Position numbers and translations under genes: made by a program
Notes under the pieces: generated by a model
The model's database searches: none
Told to the model about the DNA's origin: nothing
The model's input: the letters and a program-made list of their open reading frames with translations, nothing else
NCBI RefSeq assembly: GCF_900113905.1
Contig: NZ_FORC01000005.1
Coordinates: 140,198 to 204,197, forward strand
Direction: 5' to 3'
Source: Phytopseudomonas argentinensis
GTDB lineage: Bacteria > Pseudomonadota > Gammaproteobacteria > Pseudomonadales > Pseudomonadaceae
DNA length: 64,000 bases
Part shown: one piece after another, positions 40,595 to 47,967 of the stretch
Layout: the number at the start of each line of letters is the position of its first letter
Position numbering within the stretch: the first letter of the stretch is position 1

Positions 40595-42043
40595 CTAGAT
40601 AGGGTAATGCCGCGGGCCGTTCTGCAGGGTCACCCAGCGCAACTGGGTGAACTGCTCGATGGCCGACTTGCCGCCAAAGCTGCCGTAACCACTGGCCTTG
40701 ACGCCGCCGAAGGGCATCTGCGCCTCGTCGTGCACGGTCGGCCCGTTGATATGGCAGATGCCCGACTCGACGCGCTGCGCCAGGGCCAGCGCGCGGGTGG
40801 TATCGCGACTGAAGATCGCCGACGACAGGCCGAATTCGGAGTCGTTGGCCAGGCGCAGCAGCTCCTCGTCACCGTTGCCGCGCAGCACCACGGCGACCGG
40901 CCCGAAGGACTCCTCGGCATACAGACGCATCGCTGGGGTGACGTGGTCGAGCAGCGTCGCCTGCATGATGCTGCCCTCCACCTGGCCGCCAGCGATCAAC
41001 TTCGCGCCCTTGCCAACGGCATCATCGACCAGCGCCTTGATGCGCTCGCCGGCCGACACGTCGACCAGCGAACCGAGCACCGACTCGTTGCTGGCCGGGT
41101 TACCGGCGCGCAGGGTAGCCACCTTGGCGGCCAGCTTGGCGACGAAAGCATCGGCGACCTTGCTGTCGACCACCAGGCGCTCGGTGGACATGCAGATCTG
41201 CCCCTGATTGAAGTAGGCGCCGAATGCCGCAGCCTCGACGGCGGCGTCCAGATCGGCATCATCGAGCACCAGCAACGGCGCCTTGCCACCGAGTTCCAGC
41301 AGCGCTGGCTTGAGATGCCGCGCCGACAGTTCGCCAACGATGCGCCCGACCTTGGTCGAGCCGGTGAAGTTGACCCGCCGTACCGCCGGATTGGCGATCA
41401 GCCGCTCGACGATCACCGCGGCATCGGCGGGCGCGTTACTGATCACGTTGACTACACCGTCACCCAGGCCGGCATCCTGCAACACCTGGCCGATCAGCCG
41501 ATGCACGGCGGGGCTGAGCTCGGAGGCCTTGAGCACCACGGTATTGCCACAGGCCAGCGGCATGGCGATGGCGCGGGTGGCGAGAATCACCGGGGCGTTC
41601 CATGGCGCGATACCGAGCACCACACCGCAGGGCTGACGCAGCGCCATGGCAAAACTGCCGGGCACGTCGGAAGGAATCACCTCGCCATGGATCTGGGTGG
41701 TCAGCGACGCCGCCTCGCGCAGCATGTTGCCCGCCAGGTGCACGTTGAAACCGTACCAGTTGGCCATCGCCCCGGTTTCCCCGGCCGCGGCGATGAACTC
41801 ACCAGCGCGCGCCTGCATCTGCTCGGCCGCCTTGAGCAGGCGTGTACGCCGCTCGTTGGGCGCCAGCGCAGCCCAGGTCGGAAACGCGGCCTGGGCGGCT
41901 GCGACTGCCGCATCGGCATCTTCCACGGTAGCGGCGGCGACCCGGGAGACCACTTCACCGGTTACCGGGTTGTGGCGTTCGAAGGTTCGTCCATCACGGG
42001 CGGGGCACGACTGGCCACCGATCAGCAGGGGCACGTCCAGCAT
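40595..42043 (-). CDS. vdh: Vanillin dehydrogenase
   Basis: Vdh oxidises vanillin (and related hydroxybenzaldehydes) released by Ech to vanillate with NAD(P)+. The 482-residue aldehyde dehydrogenase has catalytic C284 (FNQGQICMSTERL) and general base E250 (LLELGGKAP), the cofactor motif NFTGSTKVGR, and the C-terminal MPFGGVKASGYG. It is transcribed between ech (77-bp gap) and fcs, the usual order in Pseudomonas ferulate clusters. Confidence 0.95.
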   Translation of the reverse strand: MLDVPLLIGGQSCPARDGRTFERHNPVTGEVVSRVAAATVEDADAAVAAAQAAFPTWAALAPNERRTRLLKAAEQMQARAGEFIAAAGETGAMANWYGFNVHLAGNMLREAASLTTQIHGEVIPSDVPGSFAMALRQPCGVVLGIAPWNAPVILATRAIAMPLACGNTVVLKASELSPAVHRLIGQVLQDAGLGDGVVNVISNAPADAAVIVERLIANPAVRRVNFTGSTKVGRIVGELSARHLKPALLELGGKAPLLVLDDADLDAAVEAAAFGAYFNQGQICMSTERLVVDSKVADAFVAKLAAKVATLRAGNPASNESVLGSLVDVSAGERIKALVDDAVGKGAKLIAGGQVEGSIMQATLLDHVTPAMRLYAEESFGPVAVVLRGNGDEELLRLANDSEFGLSSAIFSRDTTRALALAQRVESGICHINGPTVHDEAQMPFGGVKASGYGSFGGKSAIEQFTQLRWVTLQNGPRHYPI

Positions 42044-42120
42044 GATGATTCCTCATTGTTGTCTTTGTAGGGAACGCTCGCGGCGCCCTGACGGCCACCG
42101 CGCAACACAAGGCCGGGCGA

Positions 42121-42951
42121 TCAGCGCTTGTAGGCCTGCAGGCCGGGCTTGATGGTCTTGTCGTCGAGGAACTGCTTCATGCCCTGCTCGCGACCACCCT
42201 CTTCATCCAGCAGGCGCGACTGGTCGAGCTTGGCGTACAGGTAATCCTCGTTCTGCTCCCAGGTCAGTTCGCGGCAACGCTTGAAGCCATGCTTGGCGGC
42301 ACGCAGCACCACCGGGTTCTTTTCCAGCAGGTTGCGCGCCAGCTCCAGGGTAGTCTCGCGCAGCTGCGCCAGCGGCACGCTTTCGTTGACCAGGCCCATC
42401 TCGGCGGCTTTCTTACCGTCGAAGGTCTTGCCGGTCATGATGTAGTACAGCGACTGGCGGTGGCCCACGGTGTCGGCCATGGCCTTGCTGACCAGGTTGC
42501 CCGGCGGGATGCCCCAGTTGATTTCCGAGAGGCCGAAGGTCGCCTCGTCGGCGCAGATCGCCAGGTCACAGGCCACCAGCGGGCTGAAGCCGCCACCGAA
42601 GCACCAGCCGTTGACCATGGCGATGGTCGGCTTGGCGTACATGCGCAGCAGTTTCCACTGCCACTGCGAGGCTTCACGGCGGATCTTCTCCTGAAGAATT
42701 TCCGGGCCGGCGTCCACTTCGCGGAAGTATTCCTTGAGGTCCATGCCTGCGGTCCAGGACTCGCCAGCACCGGTCAGCACCAGTACGCGAGCCTCGGCGT
42801 CCTGCTCCAGCACCTCGAGAACATCGACCATCTCACGATTGAGGGTCGGGCTCATGGCGTTGCGTTTTTCCGGACGGTTGAGAGTGACCCAGGCGATGCC
42901 CTCGTCGACATCGACTTTCACGGTTTGCCAGCGGCCTTCGTACTTGCTCAT
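42121..42951 (-). CDS. ech: Feruloyl-CoA hydratase/aldolase (hydroxycinnamoyl-CoA hydratase-lyase)
   Basis: This crotonase-fold enzyme hydrates feruloyl-CoA and cleaves it to vanillin and acetyl-CoA. The 276-residue length equals characterised enzymes, and the expected active-site residues fall exactly in place: oxyanion-hole M70 and G120, S123 and catalytic E143 (FGLSEINWG). It is the first gene of the ech-vdh-fcs-aat-acd operon. No Shine-Dalgarno sequence is visible; the ATG follows a run of six C. The promoter has TTGACA at -35 inside a palindromic operator at 43001-43023. Confidence 0.96.
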   Translation of the reverse strand: MSKYEGRWQTVKVDVDEGIAWVTLNRPEKRNAMSPTLNREMVDVLEVLEQDAEARVLVLTGAGESWTAGMDLKEYFREVDAGPEILQEKIRREASQWQWKLLRMYAKPTIAMVNGWCFGGGFSPLVACDLAICADEATFGLSEINWGIPPGNLVSKAMADTVGHRQSLYYIMTGKTFDGKKAAEMGLVNESVPLAQLRETTLELARNLLEKNPVVLRAAKHGFKRCRELTWEQNEDYLYAKLDQSRLLDEEGGREQGMKQFLDDKTIKPGLQAYKR

Positions 42952-43000
42952 GGGGGGTGCTCTTGTTTTGGTTGTCGATGAACAGAAGCTAATCCTGAAA

Positions 43001-43023
43001 AATAGTTATGTCAATTAACTATT
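43001..43023 (-). promoter_or_regulatory. Palindromic operator over the ech -35, probable FerR site
   Basis: Eight-base arms AATAGTTA and TAACTATT are separated by seven bases, a perfect 23-bp inverted repeat of the size bound by MarR dimers. Read on the minus strand, its centre contains TTGACA (43014-43009), followed after 17 bp by TAGCTT (42991-42986), a plausible -35/-10 pair for ech. A repressor here would block RNA polymerase directly. Assignment to FerR is by context. Confidence 0.75.
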
Positions 43024-43122
43024 AATCAAAATCACCATCTGTGCCGAATTCGGACATATGCGCTTGAAAGCCTCTCGCTCGAGGGGCCGAAAACCCTCGA
43101 ACAGTTCACGCTGCCGTTTCGC

Positions 43123-43140
43123 TATAGCCAAAGGCTTACA
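43123..43140 (+). promoter_or_regulatory. Candidate degenerate GacA box upstream of the Rsm-like RNA
   Basis: The 18-bp span reads TATAGC-CAAAGG-CTTACA. The right half matches the GacA consensus TGTAAG-N6-CTTACA perfectly, the left half at only three of six positions. It is centred about 65 bp before the likely RNA start, a plausible activator distance, with TAATCT at 43185-43190 as a possible -10. Confidence 0.35.
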
Positions 43141-43196
43141 CGACGGCGCGCCGGTTCGCTCTGGTGACACCCCGGCCGGGGCCGTAATCTATGCCC

Positions 43197-43308
43197 ATAC
43201 CTGCAGCACAGGACGTGCTCAGGGTCATGGATGACGTGACCATAGCTAGGATGGCAGCCGACAGGATGTTGGCATTGGTCAGTAAAAGCCCGCTTCGGCG
43301 GGTTTTTT
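43197..43308 (+). ncRNA. Rsm-type (RsmX/Y/Z-like) regulatory small RNA
   Basis: Four consecutive short hairpins expose GGA: stem AGCAC/GTGCT with loop AGGAC (43205-43219); stem GTCA/TGAC with loop TGGA (43224-43235); stem GCTA/TGGC with loop GGA (43245-43255); and stem GCCGAC/GTTGGC with loop AGGAT (43257-43273). The second contains TCATGGATGA, a full match to the RsmA/RsmE recognition consensus. An intrinsic terminator with six T residues ends the unit. RNAs of this design sequester the translational repressor RsmA/CsrA and are transcribed under GacA. The 5' end is estimated from a TAATCT -10; no reading frame of note is present. I cannot say which named Rsm RNA it is. Confidence 0.72.
43284..43308 (+). 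terminator. Strong intrinsic terminator of the small RNA
   Basis: The stem AAAAGCCCGC pairs through a TTCG tetraloop with GCGGGTTTTT (one G-T pair), followed by T. On the minus strand the same stem ends in TTTTACTG, so it can also stop transcription of the convergent carrier gene that ends at 43384. Confidence 0.92.
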
Positions 43309-43383
43309 ATTGCCTGCAGAAAAGTGCGCAGGCAAGTGCGACGGCGCAAGGCCGCCGCACCGTCTCTCATGCGCCCGCCTCCG

Positions 43384-44601
43384 TCAGTGCGACGTCGTCG
43401 AGGTGGCCGGTGCTTCAGCAGCACGCCGGCGGCTCATGCCGAGCACCACCAGCGCAGCGATCACCAGGCCTGGCGATGCCGCCAGCAACACGCCTGCGGT
43501 GCCGGCGCCCGCGGCGAGAATCTGCCCGGCTGCCAGCGGGCCGGATACCGAACCCAGGCGCCCCACGGCCACGGCAGCGCCCACACCAGTGGCGCGCACC
43601 GAGGTCGGATAGGCCGGCGGTGCCAATGCATAGAGCACCAACTGAGCGGCGATGATGAACAAGCCAGCCGCAAAACCGGCAATCGCCATGGCCAGCATGC
43701 CCGAGGCGAACCCCAGGCCGGCCAGCGAGGCCAGCACACCGCCATAGGCGAACAGCACCACCCCGGTGCGCCCGCGACGATCCAGCAGCAGCCCGCCAAG
43801 CAGCGAGCCGATGGCGCCACCGATGTTGAACAGCATCTGAATGGTGCCGGCCTGGGGCTTGCTGAAACCCTGCTCGAGGAGCAGCGACGGCAGCCAGTTG
43901 AGCAGCATGTACATCACCGTGAGGGTAAAGAAATAGCTGACCCACAGCGCCAGCGTGGCGCCCGCACGACCGCCACCGAACAACGCCTGCACGGTGGATT
44001 CACGCACTGGCGCAGCACCCTGATGCTGCTCGCGGAAGTCCCGCGATTCAGGCAGCGCGAAGATCAGCAGAGGCGCGACCAGCAGCGGCGCCACGCCACC
44101 GACGATAAACACCGTCTGCCAGCTTTCGCCACCGAGCATGCCCACCACTGCCGCGATGGCGCCGCCCAGTGGCACCCCGCAATACATGATGCTGATGGCC
44201 GTGCCGCGGCGGCGTTCCTCGACGGCCTCGGCGCACAGGGCGATCAGATTCGGCAAGGCGGCACCGAGACCCAGGCCGGTCATCAGGCGCGCCAGCAGCA
44301 GGCCATTGACGCTGGATACATAGGCCGTCCACAGGGAAAAGATGCCGAACAGAATCACCGCGCCGATCAGTACGCGCTTGCGGCCGATTCGGTCGGCCAG
44401 CCAGCCGCCGAAGAACGCCCCGGGCAGCAGGCCGATGATACTGGCGCTGAACATCCAGCCCATCATTTTCTGATCCAGCTCGAACGCCTGGCGAATCCCC
44501 GCGGCGGCGATGCCCGCCGATTGCAGGTCCAGGCCTTCGATGAGCGCGACGATGAAACACAGCGTGACGGTCAGCGTCGAACGACGCGATGACGTATCCA
44601 T
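43384..44601 (-). CDS. Aromatic-acid/H+ symporter (MFS), probable hydroxycinnamate or related acid carrier
   Basis: A 405-residue, 12-helix major-facilitator protein of the aromatic acid:H+ symporter group: FIVALIEGLDLQSAG in helix 1 with the conserved acidic residue, GGWLADRIGRKR between helices 2 and 3, GLGLGAALPNLIAL, and LLDRRGRTGVV in the second half. MhpT-like relatives carry hydroxyphenylpropionates. Its position between the ferulate genes and the porin points to uptake of ferulate, coumarate or vanillate. It is divergent from the porin gene across an A/T-rich control region. Confidence 0.85.
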   Translation of the reverse strand: MDTSSRRSTLTVTLCFIVALIEGLDLQSAGIAAAGIRQAFELDQKMMGWMFSASIIGLLPGAFFGGWLADRIGRKRVLIGAVILFGIFSLWTAYVSSVNGLLLARLMTGLGLGAALPNLIALCAEAVEERRRGTAISIMYCGVPLGGAIAAVVGMLGGESWQTVFIVGGVAPLLVAPLLIFALPESRDFREQHQGAAPVRESTVQALFGGGRAGATLALWVSYFFTLTVMYMLLNWLPSLLLEQGFSKPQAGTIQMLFNIGGAIGSLLGGLLLDRRGRTGVVLFAYGGVLASLAGLGFASGMLAMAIAGFAAGLFIIAAQLVLYALAPPAYPTSVRATGVGAAVAVGRLGSVSGPLAAGQILAAGAGTAGVLLAASPGLVIAALVVLGMSRRRAAEAPATSTTSH

Positions 44602-44931
44602 GGGAACCCTCGATTTTATTGTTGTTTTAGTCGCTCGCGGTGCACCGAAAGGAAAGGCCGCGAAGTCTGAAAAAAGATTAACAAAGATAATGGATAACGA
44701 AAGTAATTCGCTTCGACGAGTGAATCTGGCATTAATCGAATGGCATCAATCACTTAACCGAAGATCTTTATTAACTTTAAAAATAATTAATAATTTTAAC
44801 GTTCGATTATCGAACAGAGCACATTGACCACCTGCCATTGCCTTTCCATTCTCGCCCCACTGCAACGCTGATAGCGCTGCATCCACCGCCCCCATCGGTG
44901 GGCGAAGAACAACAATAAAAAGGACAATGAC
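44602..44931. promoter_or_regulatory. 330-bp A/T-rich divergent control region between carrier and porin genes
   Basis: No gene is seen. The segment from about 44670 to 44820 is far richer in A/T than its surroundings and holds several promoter-like hexamers that I cannot rank. It contains the PcaR-like box at 44801-44815. The porin ribosome binding site AAGGA precedes its ATG. Confidence 0.6.
44801..44815 (+). promoter_or_regulatory. PcaR-like (IclR-family) operator
   Basis: GTTCGATTATCGAAC is a perfect 7-bp inverted repeat with a one-base centre. It differs at two positions from GTTCGATAATCGCAC, the 15-bp site of P. putida PcaR. It is 117 bp before the porin start codon, suggesting control by the protocatechuate-pathway regulator (beta-ketoadipate as inducer). 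Confidence 0.6.
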
Positions 44932-46233
44932 ATGCACACCCATCGGGCGCTCGATTCCATTCTCTTTCGCCGCAGCTCATTGGCCGGCCTGTTGCTGGCT
45001 CCCGGCCTGCTGGCCGGCCATGCCCTGGCCGACGGTTTCGTGGAAGACAGCAGCGCCAAGCTGACCACCCGCAACTACTACATGGACCGCGACTACAAGG
45101 ACGACGGCGCCAAATCGGCGGCCCGCGAATGGGCCCAGGGTTTCATCCTCAAGATGGAATCGGGCTACACGCCGGGCGATGTCGGCTTTGGCCTCGACGT
45201 CACTGGCCTGCTGGGCGTCAAGCTGGACTCCTCCCCCGGGCGCAGCGGCACTGAACTGCTGCCGGTGTCCGCCAGCAGCGGGCGGGCCGCCGATGAATAT
45301 TCGCGCCTGGCGCCGACCGCCAAGATCCGCGCTGGCAAGAGCGTTCTGAAGGTCGGCGATGTTTCGCCGTTCCTGCCCTCCATCGTCGCCAGCCCGGCGC
45401 GGCTGCTGCCGCAGAGTTTTCGCGGTGCCTATCTGCAGTCCGCCGATATCGAGGACCTGACCCTGAATGCGGGTTATCTCGACCGCATCAATCGCCGCGA
45501 CTCCAGCAACTACCAGGCGATGACGGTGGCCTCGCCGAACCGACGCTTCAACCCGACGGCGGAAAGCTCCCACGCGGCCTTCTTCGGTGGCGACTATCAG
45601 CTCGGCAAGGGCCTGAAGCTGCGCGCCTACCACACCACGGTCGCCGATCTGTACCGCCAGGAATACCTCGGCCTGCTGCACGAGCTGCCGGTCGGCCCTG
45701 GCGTGCTGAGCACCGACCTGCGCGCCTTTATCAGCAACGAGGATGGCAGCGCCAAGGCCGGCAAGGTGGATAACCGCAACCTCGCCGCGCAGCTCGCCTA
45801 CGGCCTCGACGGCCATCGTTTCACCCTGGGCTACATGCACCAGAGCGGCGACACGGCCAAGCCGTACATCTCGGGCACCGAGTCGATGGTGATCAGCGAA
45901 ATGGCCATGAGCTCGGACTTCATCAATCCCAAGGAGCGTACCTGGCAGGCGATCTACGATTACGACTTCGCCGCTGCCGGCGTGCCCGGCCTGAAGACGC
46001 GCCTGCGTTACCTGCGTGGCGACAACATCGAGCTGCCGACCCTGGGCGGCGCCGACCTCAAGGAGCGTGAACTGCAGATGGAGATCGGCTACGTGATCCA
46101 GAGCGGCACGTTCAAGGGCGTCGGGCTGAAGGCCCGGCATTCGATCTACCGCAATGACTTCGCCGCCGGCGCAGCCTTCCGCGACGAGAACCAGACCCGC
46201 CTGCATATCGACTACACCCTGGCGCTCTGGTGA
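44932..46233 (+). CDS. OprD-family outer membrane porin for aromatic acids (OpdK-like)
   Basis: A 433-residue outer-membrane beta-barrel of the OprD superfamily. The N terminus has a signal peptide ending near ALA (about residue 33), then the family-typical DGFVEDSSAKLTTRNYYMDRDY. The C terminus ends in Trp as expected for BamA-dependent barrels. OpdK-group members take up vanillate and similar carboxylates, and the gene lies between two aromatic-acid carriers and vanAB, so vanillate or a hydroxybenzoate is the likely substrate. AAGGA stands upstream of the ATG. A PcaR-like box is in its promoter region. Confidence 0.9.
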   Translation: MHTHRALDSILFRRSSLAGLLLAPGLLAGHALADGFVEDSSAKLTTRNYYMDRDYKDDGAKSAAREWAQGFILKMESGYTPGDVGFGLDVTGLLGVKLDSSPGRSGTELLPVSASSGRAADEYSRLAPTAKIRAGKSVLKVGDVSPFLPSIVASPARLLPQSFRGAYLQSADIEDLTLNAGYLDRINRRDSSNYQAMTVASPNRRFNPTAESSHAAFFGGDYQLGKGLKLRAYHTTVADLYRQEYLGLLHELPVGPGVLSTDLRAFISNEDGSAKAGKVDNRNLAAQLAYGLDGHRFTLGYMHQSGDTAKPYISGTESMVISEMAMSSDFINPKERTWQAIYDYDFAAAGVPGLKTRLRYLRGDNIELPTLGGADLKERELQMEIGYVIQSGTFKGVGLKARHSIYRNDFAAGAAFRDENQTRLHIDYTLALW

Positions 46234-46273
46234 AGGAGCGGGCGCGAGGCACGCGCCTCGCGCCCTTGTCGCT

Positions 46274-47602
46274 TCAGGCCTGAGCCGGCGTCATCTGCTG
46301 CGGCTTCTGCGCCGGCAGCAAGGTCAACAACAGCACTGCTGCGGCGACGAACACCAGGGCGAACCAGGTATACAGCTGCAGCGGCTGCCAGCCGTCATCG
46401 AGCATCAAACCGGCCACGGTCGGCGACAGAATCGCCCCGCCACGCCCGATACCAATCGCCCAGCCCACCCCGGTAGCCCGCACCGACGCGCCGTAAATCA
46501 GCGGCGACAGCGCATACAGCCCGGCGACGCAGCCATTGGAGAACAGCCCGATCAGCAGGCCCATACCCAGTGCCGCGCTGAACGATGAACCGAGACTGGT
46601 GAACACCACCAGCAGCACGGCGGTGATCAGCATGAAGCCGGCCAGCACCCGCGCCAGGGAAAAGCGCGCTGACAACAAGCCCAGCAAGGTCGCGCCGAAG
46701 ATGCCGCCGATGCTCAGCAGCACTCCACCGGTGACGCCCTGCTGCACCGACAGGCCGGACTGGGTGAGCAGCTTGGGCGTCCAGCTCATGATGAAGTAGA
46801 AGCCGAACATCACCAGGAAGAACAGTACCCAGATCAGCAGCGTGCTGCGCCGTTGCTCGGCATCGAACAACCGCGCGAAGGCGCCACTGTTGGCGTGGCC
46901 ACCGACCGGCAATGCCGGCAGCGTGGCCAGGCTCGGCCGATCCAGCTTGGCGGCCAGGCGGTTGACCCGCTCCAGCGCCTTGGCCGGCTGCCTGGAGAGC
47001 AGGAAATCCAGGGACTCGGGCAACCACAGCAGCACCGGCACGATGGCGGCGAAGGTCATCAGCCCGCCGGCGAAGAACACCGAGCGCCAGCCCCAGTGCG
47101 ACAGCAACCACACGGCCAACAGGCCGCCGAAGGTGGCGCCCAGAGCGTAGCCGGTGGATTGCAGGCTGACCGCCAGGCCTCGCCAGCGCTTGCTGGCGTA
47201 TTCGCTGGCGATCACGTTGCTGCTGGCCAGAATGCCGCCGATACCCAGCCCGGTCAGGCCGCGCAACAGCGCCAGCTGAGTGGGCGTCTGGCTGAGTGCC
47301 GAGAGCAGCATGCCGCCACCGGAAATCACCAGGCACAGCAGGATCAACGGGCGTCGGCCGATGCGGTCGGCCCAGGGTGCGATGAACAGCGAGCCGGCCG
47401 CCATGCCGAGCAGCCCGGCACTGAGCAACATGCCCAGTTGCGCGCCGCCCAGCGACCAGTCGGCGGCCACCGACGAGGCAGTGAAGGCCATCACCAGCAC
47501 ATCGAAGCCGTCGATCATGTTCAGCACGACGCAAACGGCGATGGCGACCCATTGAAAGCCGCGCATCGGCCCCTGGTCGACGACTTGGCGCAGATCGCTC
47601 AT
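46274..47602 (-). CDS. Aromatic-acid MFS transporter (PcaK/VanK-like)
   Basis: A 442-residue, 12-helix symporter of the aromatic acid:H+ family with CVVLNMIDGFDVLVMAF in helix 1, APWADRIGRRPLILL in the 2-3 loop and GLGIGGILASSNVIASEY. It is divergent from vanA across a region holding two VanR-type operators, so vanillate is the most likely substrate, with 4-hydroxybenzoate or protocatechuate possible. The ATG at 47602 has a strong GGGAGGTGGG ribosome binding site; an upstream ATG in frame is not needed. Confidence 0.88.
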   Translation of the reverse strand: MSDLRQVVDQGPMRGFQWVAIAVCVVLNMIDGFDVLVMAFTASSVAADWSLGGAQLGMLLSAGLLGMAAGSLFIAPWADRIGRRPLILLCLVISGGGMLLSALSQTPTQLALLRGLTGLGIGGILASSNVIASEYASKRWRGLAVSLQSTGYALGATFGGLLAVWLLSHWGWRSVFFAGGLMTFAAIVPVLLWLPESLDFLLSRQPAKALERVNRLAAKLDRPSLATLPALPVGGHANSGAFARLFDAEQRRSTLLIWVLFFLVMFGFYFIMSWTPKLLTQSGLSVQQGVTGGVLLSIGGIFGATLLGLLSARFSLARVLAGFMLITAVLLVVFTSLGSSFSAALGMGLLIGLFSNGCVAGLYALSPLIYGASVRATGVGWAIGIGRGGAILSPTVAGLMLDDGWQPLQLYTWFALVFVAAAVLLLTLLPAQKPQQMTPAQA

Positions 47603-47738
47603 CGCCCACCTCCCGCCGCAGTAACTGAAGGAAACGAGAGCGGGCTGCCGCACTCGGCAACTGACTGAGCTAAGCGAAGGTTCATCGGTGCAGATCCTGA
47701 ATTGTTTTTATGGGAAAAGCCGCTGCCAAGCTTGCAGA

Positions 47739-47750
47739 AGTGGATCCAAT
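47739..47750. promoter_or_regulatory. Second VanR-type operator (11 of 12 match)
   Basis: AGTGGATCCAAT differs by one base from ATTGGATCCAAT. It is 137 bp before the transporter start on the minus strand, consistent with joint control of the divergent transporter and vanAB. Confidence 0.65.
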
Positions 47751-47930
47751 ATTCAATCCGCGCAACCGAAGCGGCAAAGCCACAGGCGCCGCTCCATTGC
47801 GCCAAGGTGGCGCCGCGCCAGGCCTCTGGCGATAAGAACACCATGAAGAATCCGTTCGCTGATCGGACAGTTTATTTTGTTAACTATTTTCCCGTTCAGG
47901 CATTGACATTAGGCTGATTAAAAATCAACC

Positions 47931-47942
47931 ATTGGATCCAAT
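47931..47942. promoter_or_regulatory. VanR operator in front of vanA
   Basis: ATTGGATCCAAT, a perfect 12-bp palindrome, is identical to the VanR operator half-unit known from Caulobacter vanAB. It begins 22 bases after a TTGACA -35, so a bound repressor would cover the -10 and start region. It lies 25 bp before the vanA ATG. Confidence 0.85.
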
Positions 47943-47967
47943 AACACCAACAATAACCGAGGTCGTC

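Larger units (their letters stand above)
47603..47967. promoter_or_regulatory. 365-bp divergent vanA / transporter control region
   Basis: No gene is seen. The region carries TTGACA at 47903-47908, a likely -35 for vanA, and two VanR-type operators (47739-47750 and 47931-47942). It is less G/C-rich than the flanking genes. Confidence 0.7.

Noticed and set aside
43284..43308. tRNA or simple REP origin for the structured segment before this terminator
   Set aside because: No cloverleaf or CCA-end pattern is present, and the terminator with TTCG loop and six T residues is not a REP; the GGA hairpin series explains the structure better.
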